Assembly (NCBI GenBank): GCA_963791595.1
Contig: CAWBTF010000014.1
Span: 729,181 to 793,180 of the forward strand
Length of the DNA stretch: 64,000 nt
Origin: JAEMQF01 sp963791595
Lineage (GTDB): Bacteria > Pseudomonadota > Gammaproteobacteria > Burkholderiales > Burkholderiaceae_C
Direction of reading: 5' to 3'
The notes below the pieces were generated by a model. That model had not been told where the DNA came from and searched no databases. It saw only the letters and a list, made by a program, of their open reading frames with translations. Positions 7,922 to 16,209 of this stretch are shown one piece after another (the stretch's first letter is position 1; every line of letters starts with the position of its first letter). The translations under genes and the position numbers were made by a program.

Positions 7922-8647
7922 ATGCAACGTTCCTTGATCCTCACGATCTGCCTGTTGGTTACGGGTTGTGCCAGCACTCCTGTGCCGGTGACCGGCGATT
8001 CAAGACCCGTCCCGGACAGCCCCGTCTCCGCTTGGCGCGAAATGCCGTTTCCGGGCAAACAAGCCACGCGCTACACCCATCTGTCCGAGCAAGGCCGACC
8101 GGTGGTGCACGCGGAGTCCAACTCCTCGGCAAGCATGCTGCGCCGAACCCTGAAGATCGGCCCGTCGAGTCTCGGTGCCGTTAAGTTCTCCTGGCGCGTG
8201 CCGGAGCTGATCGAAGCGGCAGACCTCGCCGATCGTCACGCCGAGGATTCCCCGGTTCGGCTGATCCTTGCTTTCGACGGGGATCACGGCCGCTTGTCGC
8301 TGCGCAATCGAATGCTGTTCGACTTGGCTCACGCGGTGACGGGTGAGGCGCCGCCATATGCCACCTTGATGTACGTCTGGGACAACAAGGCGCCCACAGA
8401 GTCGGTGATCCACAGCGGCCGAACCGACCGGATTCGCAAGATCGTTCTCGAGTCGGGAGCGAGCAACCTGGGGGTGTGGCGCCATTACGAGCGTGATGTC
8501 GTCGCGGACTATCGCCGATCGTTCGGTGAAGACCCGGGCGCACTGATTGCCGTTGGGCTGATGACAGATTCTGACAACACCCAATCTCGCGCCAGCGCTT
8601 GGTATGGCGAAGTGCGCCTGATCGGGCCCGACGGCCACTTGCACTGA
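7922..8647 (+). CDS. DUF3047 family lipoprotein
   Basis: The 241-residue protein starts with a short lipoprotein signal whose lipobox is LVTGC, with Cys16 as the likely lipidated residue. The rest matches the DUF3047 family, recognisable from FSWRVPELIEAADLADR, VRLILAFDGD, YATLMYVWDN and the closing SRASAWYGEVRLIGPDG. The family function is unknown; the fold is expected to be beta-rich. The anchor places it in the outer or inner membrane leaflet facing the periplasm. It sits just after the porin terminator and 56 bases before an ABC importer operon; whether they share a transcript is not clear. Confidence 0.8.
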   Translation: MQRSLILTICLLVTGCASTPVPVTGDSRPVPDSPVSAWREMPFPGKQATRYTHLSEQGRPVVHAESNSSASMLRRTLKIGPSSLGAVKFSWRVPELIEAADLADRHAEDSPVRLILAFDGDHGRLSLRNRMLFDLAHAVTGEAPPYATLMYVWDNKAPTESVIHSGRTDRIRKIVLESGASNLGVWRHYERDVVADYRRSFGEDPGALIAVGLMTDSDNTQSRASAWYGEVRLIGPDGHLH

Positions 8648-8703
8648 ACAAGCCGACTTCTTGACGGATTCGCGCTTTCGAAAGCTTCGGCGCCGACCCT
8701 GCG

Positions 8704-9687
8704 ATGCTCGCTTTCATCCTGCGCCGCTTGGTCCAGGCCGCGATCGTGATGCTGGTCGTCGCCTTCATCGCGTTCATGCTGTTCCAGTACGTCGGCGACC
8801 CGGTGACCAATTTGCTCGGGCAAGACGCGACCGTTGAACAACGCGAGCAATTGCGCGCCGACCTTGGCCTGGACCAGCCCTTTCCGATTCAATTCGCGCG
8901 CTTCGTCGGCAATGCCGTGCGCGGAGAGTTCGGCTTGAGCCTGCGCCAGGGCCGCAAGGTCTCGACGCTGATTTCCGAGCGCTTCCCGGCGACGCTCGAG
9001 CTCGCGCTGTCGGCCGCCTTGACGGCCTTGCTCGTCGGTATCCCGATGGGCGTCTATTCCGCTTTGCGCCGAGGCACTTTTGTCTCCCAGGTCATGATGA
9101 CGATTTCGCTGCTCGGCGTCTCGCTGCCCAGCTTCCTCATCGGCATCTTGCTGATCCTGTTCTTTGCCGTCATCCTGCAATGGCTGCCCAGTTTCGGGCG
9201 CGGCGAAGTGGTCCAGCTCGGCCAATGGACGACCGGTTTCCTGACCGTCGACGGGTGGAAGCACCTCGTCCTGCCGGCACTGACGCTGGCGATCTTTCAA
9301 CTCACGCTGATCATGCGGCTGGTGCGCGCCGAAATGCTCGAAGTTCTGCGCACCGACTACATCCGATTCGCGCGCGCGCGAGGCCTTTCGAACCGCGCGG
9401 TCTACTTCGGCCACGCACTGAAGAACACACTCGTGCCGGTGATGACGATCACGGGCCTGCAACTGGGGGGCCTGATTGCATTTGCCATCATCACGGAGTC
9501 GGTGTTCCAGTGGCCCGGCATGGGCCTGCTGTTCATTCAGGCGGTGAGCTTTGCCGACATCCCGGTGATGGCGGCCTACCTCTGCCTGATCTCGCTGATC
9601 TACGTGATCATCAACCTCGTGGTCGATCTCCTGTACTTTGCCGTCGATCCGCGCTTGCGGATTGAGCAGCCGGCGGGAGCGCATTGA
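8704..9687 (+). CDS. Peptide-type ABC transporter permease (DppB/OppB family)
   Basis: The 327-residue inner-membrane protein begins MLAFILRRLVQAAIVMLVVA and carries six hydrophobic segments. The DppB-like periplasmic stretch DPVTNLLGQDATVEQREQLR follows the first helix, and the EAA-type loop (TDYIRFARARGLS) before the last helices docks an ATPase subunit. It is the first gene of a run B-C-D-F of one importer. Substrate cannot be read from the sequence: the family carries di- and oligopeptides, nickel, glutathione and opines, and no binding protein is encoded here. Confidence 0.88.
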   Translation: MLAFILRRLVQAAIVMLVVAFIAFMLFQYVGDPVTNLLGQDATVEQREQLRADLGLDQPFPIQFARFVGNAVRGEFGLSLRQGRKVSTLISERFPATLELALSAALTALLVGIPMGVYSALRRGTFVSQVMMTISLLGVSLPSFLIGILLILFFAVILQWLPSFGRGEVVQLGQWTTGFLTVDGWKHLVLPALTLAIFQLTLIMRLVRAEMLEVLRTDYIRFARARGLSNRAVYFGHALKNTLVPVMTITGLQLGGLIAFAIITESVFQWPGMGLLFIQAVSFADIPVMAAYLCLISLIYVIINLVVDLLYFAVDPRLRIEQPAGAH

Positions 9688-9827
9688 TGTTGCACGTGTC
9701 AAGGATGAACCGGGTTTTCGAGCGATCGAGTCCGATGCATCCCGAGCTGACGCCGCTGTGCCGCAGACCGCGTGTCAGCGCCGGGCCCGGCTGCGAAGAG
9801 GCTCGCGCCCTGGCATGACTTCAACAA

Positions 9828-10748
9828 GTGCTGCATCTCCCCGGAGGCTTGCGTCGGTTCTTCGACGGCGACGTCTGGCACAGCTTCAAGTCGTCGAAAG
9901 TGGCGATGTTTTCGGCGCTCGTCGCGTTTCTGTGCATCGTCTGTGCCGCTGGCGCGGAAGTGGTGGCGCCGCACAACCCCTTCGACCTGAAGACCCTGGA
10001 TCTGGCCGATTCGATGTTGCCGCCGGCGTGGATGGAAGGCGGCGGCACCAAGTACCTGTTGGGCACCGACGAGCAAGGGCGCGATGTGCTGTCGGCGCTG
10101 ATGTATGGGGCGCGGATATCGCTGTTCGTGGGCTTTGCTTCCGTCGTGCTCTCGCTGCTGATCGGTGTGAGCCTGGGCTTGTTGTCAGGCTACGCAGGCG
10201 GACGCATTGACGCGTTCATCATGCGGGTCTGCGACGTGATGCTCTCGTTCCCGTCGATTCTGATCGCTTTGTTGATTTCGGGCGTGGGCCGGGCGCTGTT
10301 CCCGAACGCCGACGACACGCTCGCGTTCAGCGTCCTGATCATCGCGATCGCGCTGACCGGCTGGGTGCAGTACGCGCGCACCGTGCGCGGCTCGACGCTG
10401 GTGGAGCGCCACAAGGAGTACGTGCAGGCGGCACGCATCATCGGCGTGGCGCCGATGCGCATCATGGTCAAGCATGTCTTGCCCAATGTGCTCGGGCCGG
10501 TGCTGGTACTCGCGACGATTCAGGTCGCCACCGCCATCATCACCGAGGCGACGCTGTCGTTCCTGGGCGTCGGCGTGTCGCCGACTTCGCCGTCGCTGGG
10601 CACCTTCATCAACGAAGGCAACAAGCAGTTGTTCAGCGGGGCCTGGTGGCTGGTGATCTTTCCCGGTGGCATGCTCGTCGTGATTGCGCTGAGCATCAAC
10701 TTGTTCGGCGACTGGCTGCGTGACGCCCTCAACCCGCGCTTGCGTTGA
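9828..10748 (+). CDS. Peptide-type ABC transporter permease (DppC/OppC family)
   Basis: This 306-residue partner of the preceding permease has the DppC layout. A short cytoplasmic N-terminus (FFDGDVWHSFKSSKVAMF) leads into the first membrane helix. A periplasmic loop with YLLGTDEQGRDVLSALMYGARISL, the OppC/DppC signature, comes next, followed by five further helices. The EAA loop is KEYVQAARIIGVAPMRIM. The start is taken as GTG 9828; an in-frame stop lies just upstream and no strong ribosome-binding site is visible, so a start a few codons later is possible. A 140-base gap separates it from the first permease, unusually long for this operon type. Confidence 0.85.
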   Translation: MLHLPGGLRRFFDGDVWHSFKSSKVAMFSALVAFLCIVCAAGAEVVAPHNPFDLKTLDLADSMLPPAWMEGGGTKYLLGTDEQGRDVLSALMYGARISLFVGFASVVLSLLIGVSLGLLSGYAGGRIDAFIMRVCDVMLSFPSILIALLISGVGRALFPNADDTLAFSVLIIAIALTGWVQYARTVRGSTLVERHKEYVQAARIIGVAPMRIMVKHVLPNVLGPVLVLATIQVATAIITEATLSFLGVGVSPTSPSLGTFINEGNKQLFSGAWWLVIFPGGMLVVIALSINLFGDWLRDALNPRLR

Positions 10749-10778
10749 GTCGGCCATCCGAAGCGCTCGACACAACGA

Positions 10779-11762
10779 ATGAACACGCCCCTGCTTGAGG
10801 TGCGGGACTTGAAGGTCGAATTCGCGACTCGGCACGCGACGCTGGTCGCGCTCGATGGCATTTCGTTCGACATCCAGGCGGGGGAAATCCTTGGCGTCGT
10901 GGGCGAGTCAGGCGCTGGCAAGTCGCTGACGGGCTCCGCCATCATCGGCCTGCTCGATCCGCCCGGGCGCATCGTCGGTGGCGAAATCCGCTTTGATGGG
11001 CGCCGCATCGACAACCTCACCCAAGATGAGATGCGCAGGGTGCGTGGGCGCCACATCGGCGCGATCTTTCAGGACCCGCTGACGTCGCTGAATCCTCTGT
11101 ACACCGTGGGGCAGCAACTGGTTGAGACGATCCGAACGCACTTGCCGCTCGATGCGGCGCAGGCACGGCAACGCGCCATTCGCCTGCTCGAAGAAACCGG
11201 GATCCCGGCCGCTGCCCAGCGTATCGACCAGTACCCCCACCAGTTTTCCGGCGGAATGCGCCAACGGGTCGTGATCGCGCTCGCGCTCGCCGCCGAACCG
11301 CGTTTGATCGTCGCGGATGAGCCGACCACGGCGCTGGATGTATCGATCCAGGCGCAGATCATCGCCTTGCTCAAGCGCCTGTGCAAAGACCATGGGGCCG
11401 CAGTGATGCTGGTCACGCACGACATGGGCGTGATCGCTGAAACCTGCGACCGGGTGGCTGTGATGTACGCGGGGCGCATCGTCGAAATCGGCCCGGTGCA
11501 CGACGTGATCCACGCGCCGGCCCACCCCTATTCGCACGGTCTGATGGGTTCGATTCCAGCCATGGGGGAAGACCGCGAGCGGCTGCTGCAAATCGACGGG
11601 GTGATGCCGCGCTTGAACGCCATTCCCAGCGGCTGCGCATTCCACCCACGCTGCCCGAAGTCGTTCGCGCGGTGTCGGCAGGAGCGGCCGAACCTGTTGG
11701 GTGCCGGCACCACGCGGGCTGCGTGCTGGCTGCATGCGAGCAACGGCCAGGAGCATGCATGA
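10779..11762 (+). CDS. Peptide-type ABC transporter ATPase (DppD family)
   Basis: The 327-residue ATPase has Walker A GESGAGKS, the Q-loop in IFQDPLTSLNP, the signature FSGGMRQR, Walker B LIVADEPTTALD and the H-loop in LVTHDMG. The C-terminal oligopeptide/dipeptide extension is present with its cysteine-rich stretch SGCAFHPRCPKSFARC, which in this family can bind an iron-sulfur cluster. It pairs with the next ATPase, whose start codon overlaps its stop (ATGA), implying translational coupling. Confidence 0.9.
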   Translation: MNTPLLEVRDLKVEFATRHATLVALDGISFDIQAGEILGVVGESGAGKSLTGSAIIGLLDPPGRIVGGEIRFDGRRIDNLTQDEMRRVRGRHIGAIFQDPLTSLNPLYTVGQQLVETIRTHLPLDAAQARQRAIRLLEETGIPAAAQRIDQYPHQFSGGMRQRVVIALALAAEPRLIVADEPTTALDVSIQAQIIALLKRLCKDHGAAVMLVTHDMGVIAETCDRVAVMYAGRIVEIGPVHDVIHAPAHPYSHGLMGSIPAMGEDRERLLQIDGVMPRLNAIPSGCAFHPRCPKSFARCRQERPNLLGAGTTRAACWLHASNGQEHA

Positions 11763-12793
11763 CCGACATGCGAGATGCGAGCGGAACTCCCTTGGTGGAA
11801 GTGCGCGACCTCGCGAAAACGTTCGACGTGTCCGCGCCGTGGCTCAACCGGGTCGTGGAGCGCAAGCCGCGCCAGTTCGTGCACGCGGTGGATGGCCTCA
11901 GTTTTGCCATTCCGCGGGGCCGCACGCTGGCCTTGGTGGGTGAATCGGGTTGCGGCAAGAGCACGGTCGCGCGCCTGCTCGTGGGGCTTTACGCCGCGAC
12001 GGCAGGACAGGTGCTTTTCGACGGCGCCGACATCGCCGCCACGCTGCGCGGCAGTACCGCGCGTGCGTTGCGCCGGCGCATGCAGATGATCTTTCAGGAT
12101 CCGTACGCGAGCTTGAACCCACGCTGGAAGATCGAAGACATCGTTGCCGAACCCCTGCGCGAACATGGCTTGGTGGGGTCTACAGGCCAGCGCGCCGATC
12201 GAGGGGGCGTGCGCCAAGCGGTGTCGGAACTGTTGGCGTCGGTTGGGCTGGCGGGCGCCGACATGGAGAAATTTCCGCACCAGTTCTCCGGCGGGCAGCG
12301 CCAGCGGATTTCGATTGCGCGGGCTTTGGCGACGCAGCCTGAGTTTCTGGTGTGCGACGAGCCGACCTCGGCGCTGGATGTCTCGGTGCAGGCCCAAGTC
12401 CTCAACATCATGAAGGACCTGCAACGCGCGCGCCAGTTGACCTACCTGTTCATCTCGCACAACCTCGCCGTGGTTCGCCATGTCAGTGACGAGGTCGGCG
12501 TGATGTACCTGGGGCGCCTCGTCGAATTGGCGCCGAAGGCGGATCTTTTCGCCCGGCCGCGCCACCCCTACACGCGAATGCTGCTCGATGCCATTCCCGA
12601 CATCGGCATGAGCGGGAGATCGCGCACGCCGGTGCAAGGCGAAGTGCCCAATCCATTGAACCCCCCGTCGGGCTGTTCGTTTCATCCGCGTTGCCCTCAC
12701 GCCAACGCCCGGTGCAAGGTGGAGCGCCCGGCCTCGCTGCGGATCAAAGCGGTGCAAATCGCCTGCCACGCCGCCGAGGAAGGGCGAATCTGA
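11759..12793 (+). CDS. Peptide-type ABC transporter ATPase (DppF family)
   Basis: This is the second ATPase of the importer, 344 residues from the ATG that overlaps the previous stop by four bases. Motifs are Walker A GESGCGKS, Q-loop MIFQDPYASLNP, signature FSGGQRQR, Walker B FLVCDEPTSALD and H-loop FISHNLAVV. The C-terminal cysteine extension reads SGCSFHPRCPHANARC. An insertion after the first strand (APWLNRVVERKPRQFVHAVD) is normal for DppF/GsiA-type subunits. The run stops here without any periplasmic binding protein gene, so the importer must borrow one encoded elsewhere. Confidence 0.9.
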   Translation: MTDMRDASGTPLVEVRDLAKTFDVSAPWLNRVVERKPRQFVHAVDGLSFAIPRGRTLALVGESGCGKSTVARLLVGLYAATAGQVLFDGADIAATLRGSTARALRRRMQMIFQDPYASLNPRWKIEDIVAEPLREHGLVGSTGQRADRGGVRQAVSELLASVGLAGADMEKFPHQFSGGQRQRISIARALATQPEFLVCDEPTSALDVSVQAQVLNIMKDLQRARQLTYLFISHNLAVVRHVSDEVGVMYLGRLVELAPKADLFARPRHPYTRMLLDAIPDIGMSGRSRTPVQGEVPNPLNPPSGCSFHPRCPHANARCKVERPASLRIKAVQIACHAAEEGRI

Positions 12794-12860
12794 TCCGCAT
12801 GCCGCGATGAATCTTCGGCGTGCCTCCTACAATGAAATTGATGCACTAGGGAGCGACTCC

Positions 12861-14336
12861 ATGATTTCTCGCGAACCGACGATTGAACGCCTCGCCGTTG
12901 CGCGCGCGCTCTTGCTCGAACCTTTTGGCCTGACCGAGGCGACGCTCAGCAAGGCGTTGGCCACGATTGCCACGCATCGCATCGACGACGCCGACCTGTA
13001 CTTTCAGTACACCCGCAGCGAGGGCTGGAGTCTGGAAGAAGGCATCGTCAAGAGCGGCAGTTTCGGCATTGACCAGGGCGTGGGCGTTCGCGCGGTGGCC
13101 GGCGAGAAGACGGCGTTCGCCTACTCCGACGATATCTCCGAGGCGTCGTTGATCGACGCGGCGCAAACGGTTCGCACGATTGCCGATGCCGGACAGAGCC
13201 GCAAGGTGAAGATTCAAGGTGCGACCAAGGTCGCGCCGAGCCGAGTTCTTTATGCGCCGATGGACCCCATCTCAACGCTCGACAGTGCCCAGAAAGTCGC
13301 ACTGCTCGAGAAGGTGGAGCGCATGGCGCGCGCCGTCGATCCGCGCATCAAACAGGTCATGGCGGGGCTGGCGGGCGAATACGATGTTGTGTTGATTGCA
13401 CGTGCTGACGGCACGCTGGCCGCCGATGTTCGGCCGCTTGTGCGCCTGTCCGTCACGGTGATTGCCGAGCAGACGATCGCCGGCGAGGTGCGCCGGGAAG
13501 TCGGTACCGCCGGTGGCGGCGGGCGATTCGGCTTCGGCTATTTTCACGACAGCGTGATTGAAAGCTATGTGCGCGACGCGACCAAGGCGGCGCTGACAAA
13601 TCTGGAGTCCCGCCCGGCAAAAGCCGGTGAAATGAATGTCGTGCTCGGTCCCGGCTGGCCAGGGGTACTTCTGCACGAAGCCATTGGCCATGGCCTGGAG
13701 GGCGACTTCAACCGCAAAGGCAGCAGCGCCTTCAGCGGGCGTATCGGCGAGCGCGTCGCCGCCAAGGGCGTGACAGTGCTTGACGATGGAACCTTGCCCG
13801 ATCGGAGGGGGTCACTGAATGTCGACGACGAGGGCAACGTCTCCCAGCGCAACGTCTTGATCGAAGACGGCATCCTCAAGGGCTATCTGCAGGACTCGCT
13901 CAATGCGCGGCTGATGAAGGTTCAGTCCACCGGCAACGGCCGACGGGAGAGTTATGCCGCGGTGCCGATGCCGCGCATGACCAATACCTACATGTTGGGC
14001 GGCAAGGCGCCGGCGGAAGAAATCGTCCGTAGCCTGAAGCGTGGCTTGTACGCCACCAACTTCGGTGGCGGCCAGGTGGATATCACGAGCGGCAAGTTCG
14101 TGTTTTCGGCGAGCGAGGCGTTCTGGGTCGAAGATGGAAAGATCCAGTACCCCGTCAAGGGCGCAACCATCATCGGCAACGGGCCTGATGCATTGACGCG
14201 AGTGAGCATGATCGGCAACGACATGAAGCTTGACACCGGCGTGGGCGTGTGCGGCAAGGACGGACAAAGTGTTCCTGTCGGTGTTGGCCAACCGACGTTG
14301 CGCATTGACAAGCTCACCGTGGGCGGCACTGCCTGA
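12861..14336 (+). CDS. tldD: Metalloprotease TldD
   Basis: TldD and its partner TldE (PmbA) form a heterodimeric zinc protease that trims unfolded peptides, including modified microcin precursors. The 491-residue protein shows the zinc motif HEAIGHGLEGD (HExxxH) and the conserved tail RVSMIGNDMKLDTGVGVCGK, followed by SVPVGVGQP. The ATG at 12861 is chosen because GGGAG lies seven bases upstream and the conserved N-terminus begins there; an earlier in-frame ATG at 12807 has no such support. No pmbA gene is present in this window. The upstream peptide importer may be a chance neighbour. Confidence 0.93.
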   Translation: MISREPTIERLAVARALLLEPFGLTEATLSKALATIATHRIDDADLYFQYTRSEGWSLEEGIVKSGSFGIDQGVGVRAVAGEKTAFAYSDDISEASLIDAAQTVRTIADAGQSRKVKIQGATKVAPSRVLYAPMDPISTLDSAQKVALLEKVERMARAVDPRIKQVMAGLAGEYDVVLIARADGTLAADVRPLVRLSVTVIAEQTIAGEVRREVGTAGGGGRFGFGYFHDSVIESYVRDATKAALTNLESRPAKAGEMNVVLGPGWPGVLLHEAIGHGLEGDFNRKGSSAFSGRIGERVAAKGVTVLDDGTLPDRRGSLNVDDEGNVSQRNVLIEDGILKGYLQDSLNARLMKVQSTGNGRRESYAAVPMPRMTNTYMLGGKAPAEEIVRSLKRGLYATNFGGGQVDITSGKFVFSASEAFWVEDGKIQYPVKGATIIGNGPDALTRVSMIGNDMKLDTGVGVCGKDGQSVPVGVGQPTLRIDKLTVGGTA

Positions 14337-14402
14337 AGCGCAGCGACACCTGGGTACTTCCCAGCCTCGCCGATGCCGGACTGACGTGGTACATTGAAAG
14401 TT

Positions 14403-14489
14403 ATGCGATTCGGCTTGTTTTTCTTTGCGTATTTTTGGTTCTCGCACCGCCCCGCGGTTGGAGAGGCAAGCGCACAAGCAACGAAGTAG
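14403..14489 (+). CDS. Aromatic-rich leader peptide of aroG (attenuator)
   Basis: A 28-codon reading frame begins MRFGLFFFAYFWFSH and ends at TAG 14487-14489. Eight of its first thirteen residues are Phe, Tyr or Trp, matching the three end-products of the pathway whose first enzyme is encoded downstream. It precedes an intrinsic terminator by 16 bases. A TACATT box at 14390-14395 would place transcription start close to the ATG, so the leader may be translated with almost no untranslated region; that detail is uncertain. Confidence 0.75.
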   Translation: MRFGLFFFAYFWFSHRPAVGEASAQATK

Positions 14490-14505
14490 CGCAAAGCAAA
14501 TCCTC

Positions 14506-14540
14506 AAACCGCCGGGCCTCCCCCGGCGGTTTTTCTTTCT
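14506..14540 (+). terminator. Attenuator terminator before aroG
   Basis: An 11-bp stem, AAACCGCCGGG (14506-14516) and CCCGGCGGTTT (14522-14532), is followed by TTCTTTCT. It lies between the leader peptide stop and the aroG ribosome-binding site. Confidence 0.85.
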
Positions 14541-14575
14541 GCAGGTCCGTCAACGCGAATCAGGAGATGACTGCC

Positions 14576-15694
14576 ATGCCAAACAAGGCTCCGAACACCC
14601 GTGACGGCTGGCGCGCCAGCACCGAGCGAACCAGTCAGACCGACGACCAGCGTATCGAAGACGTGACCCCCCTTCCACCGCCCGAGCACCTGATTCGCTT
14701 TTTCCCGATCGCGGGATCCGCGGTGGAGCGGTTGATCGGCGAGACCAGAGCCGCGGTGCGCCAGATCATGCAACGCAAGGACGATCGACTGCTCGTGATC
14801 ATCGGCCCCTGCTCGATTCACGACCCGGCCGCCGCGCTCGACTACGCACGCCGGCTGGTCGTGCAACGCGCACGCTACGCGGATACGCTGGAAATCGTGA
14901 TGCGGGTGTACTTCGAAAAGCCGCGCACGACAGTGGGCTGGAAGGGATTGATCAACGACCCGTACCTCGACGAAAGCTATCGAATCGACGAGGGCCTGCG
15001 CATTGCCAGGCAATTGCTGCTCGAAATCAATCGCCTCGGACTGCCAGCGGGCAGCGAGTTCCTCGACGTCATTTCGCCGCAGTATCTGGGCGACCTGATC
15101 GCCTGGGGAGCGATTGGCGCGCGCACCACGGAGAGCCAGGTCCATCGCGAGCTCGCCTCCGGGCTGTCAGCACCGATCGGCTTCAAGAACGGCACCGACG
15201 GGAACATCCGCATCGCCATCGACGCGATCCAGGCTGCGGCTCGACCGCACCACTTCTTGTCCGTGCACAAGAGTGGCCAGGTTGCGATCGTCGAGACCAA
15301 GGGCAACAAGGATTGCCACGTCATTCTGCGCGGCGGCAAGACGCCGAACTACGATGCGGCGCATGTCGCGGCGGCCTGCAAGGAAATCGAAGCCGCCAAG
15401 CTCGACTGTGCCTTGATGATTGACTGCAGTCATGCCAACAGCAGCAAGCAGCATGAACGACAAGTTGACGTGGCACGCGATGTCGCGTCCCAGTTGAAGT
15501 CGGGCGCCGACTGCATTTTCGGCCTGATGATCGAAAGCCACTTGGTCGGGGGCGCGCAGAAGTTCAACGCAGGAAAAGACGACCCCACCTCGCTCGCGTA
15601 CGGGCAGAGCATCACCGACGCCTGTCTCGGCTGGGATCAGTCGCTCGAAGTCCTCGAGCTGCTCCACGACGCCGTGAAGCTACGAAGGCGTTGA
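14576..15694 (+). CDS. aroG: 3-deoxy-7-phosphoheptulonate synthase, type I (AroG family)
   Basis: This enzyme joins phosphoenolpyruvate and erythrose 4-phosphate in the first step of the shikimate pathway. The 372-residue protein is a type I (AroFGH) enzyme, recognised from LVIIGPCSIHDP, RVYFEKPRTTVGWKGLINDP, GARTTESQVHRELASGLS, GFKNGTDG and DCSHANSSK. The ATG at 14576 has AGGAG nine bases upstream; an ATG at 14567 abuts that site and is less likely. Regulation is visible in the leader: an attenuator with a Phe/Tyr/Trp-rich peptide. Which amino acid feeds back on the enzyme itself cannot be told from what I can see. Confidence 0.94.
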   Translation: MPNKAPNTRDGWRASTERTSQTDDQRIEDVTPLPPPEHLIRFFPIAGSAVERLIGETRAAVRQIMQRKDDRLLVIIGPCSIHDPAAALDYARRLVVQRARYADTLEIVMRVYFEKPRTTVGWKGLINDPYLDESYRIDEGLRIARQLLLEINRLGLPAGSEFLDVISPQYLGDLIAWGAIGARTTESQVHRELASGLSAPIGFKNGTDGNIRIAIDAIQAAARPHHFLSVHKSGQVAIVETKGNKDCHVILRGGKTPNYDAAHVAAACKEIEAAKLDCALMIDCSHANSSKQHERQVDVARDVASQLKSGADCIFGLMIESHLVGGAQKFNAGKDDPTSLAYGQSITDACLGWDQSLEVLELLHDAVKLRRR

Positions 15695-15819
15695 GAACCC
15701 GGCAACAACGTGTAATCGCGCGTCATCGCTTGTAAGGCGCGTGATGCGTCGCAAGCCAGGCGCGCAGATGGGTCGCGAATCGGGTTCAATGGGATCACCA
15801 CGTCAGCTGGAGAGATCCC

Positions 15820-16134
15820 ATGAGCCGACTATCGAACGTCATCAGAAATGCAATGCTGGCCGCCACCGCCGCCTCGGCTGGGTTCGCCAGCGCACCGCTG
15901 AACGCACAGACTGCCCAGACGCGTGCCAGTACGGCGGAAGGGCTTTCCGCGTGGGACCGGGTGGTCATGGAGGCCACGTTCACCAAAGCCGACGCGGATG
16001 AAGATGGGCTCCTGACACGCCTCGAGACGACCCGGCTTGCCGCATTCACCGATCGATTCGATGCTCTGGACACCGACGGCGACGGAACTCTTGATCTGGA
16101 AGAGTTTGCGGTCGGGTTCGCGACCGCTCACTGA
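15820..16134 (+). CDS. Small exported EF-hand protein
   Basis: The 104-residue protein starts with a basic N-region and a hydrophobic, alanine-rich segment ending AQT, a likely Sec signal peptide cleaved near residue 30. The mature part holds two EF-hand loops, DADEDGLLTRLE and DTDGDGTLDLEE, each with acidic residues at the calcium-ligating positions. GGAGAG precedes the ATG by a few bases. It probably binds calcium in the periplasm; no partner is evident. It stands alone, converging on the adenosyltransferase gene. Confidence 0.75.
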   Translation: MSRLSNVIRNAMLAATAASAGFASAPLNAQTAQTRASTAEGLSAWDRVVMEATFTKADADEDGLLTRLETTRLAAFTDRFDALDTDGDGTLDLEEFAVGFATAH

Positions 16135-16209
16135 TGCATTGAGGCCGTAACGGCGCTCGCTCCGAAGCGCCGCGGCCGTGCCCGGCGGTTCGACAGGCCT
16201 GCGGTGCCC

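Larger units (their letters stand above)
14403..14540 (+). promoter_or_regulatory. Transcription attenuator of aroG
   Basis: The leader peptide frame is followed by mutually exclusive stems. Segment 1 ACCGC (14446-14450) can pair with segment 2 GCGGT (14454-14458). Segment 2 extended, GCGGTT (14454-14459), can pair with AACCGC (14507-14512). That last segment is also the 5' arm of the terminator stem (14506-14516 with 14522-14532). Ribosome stalling in the aromatic codons would cover segment 1, free segment 2 to block the terminator, and let aroG be transcribed when aromatic amino acids are scarce. The pairing scheme is my inference from complementarity. Confidence 0.65.

Noticed and set aside
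8509..9702. A 397-codon minus-strand frame opposite the first permease
   Set aside because: Its composition is rich in Arg, Gln, Asp and His with no family motif, and it lies exactly antisense to a well-conserved permease gene.
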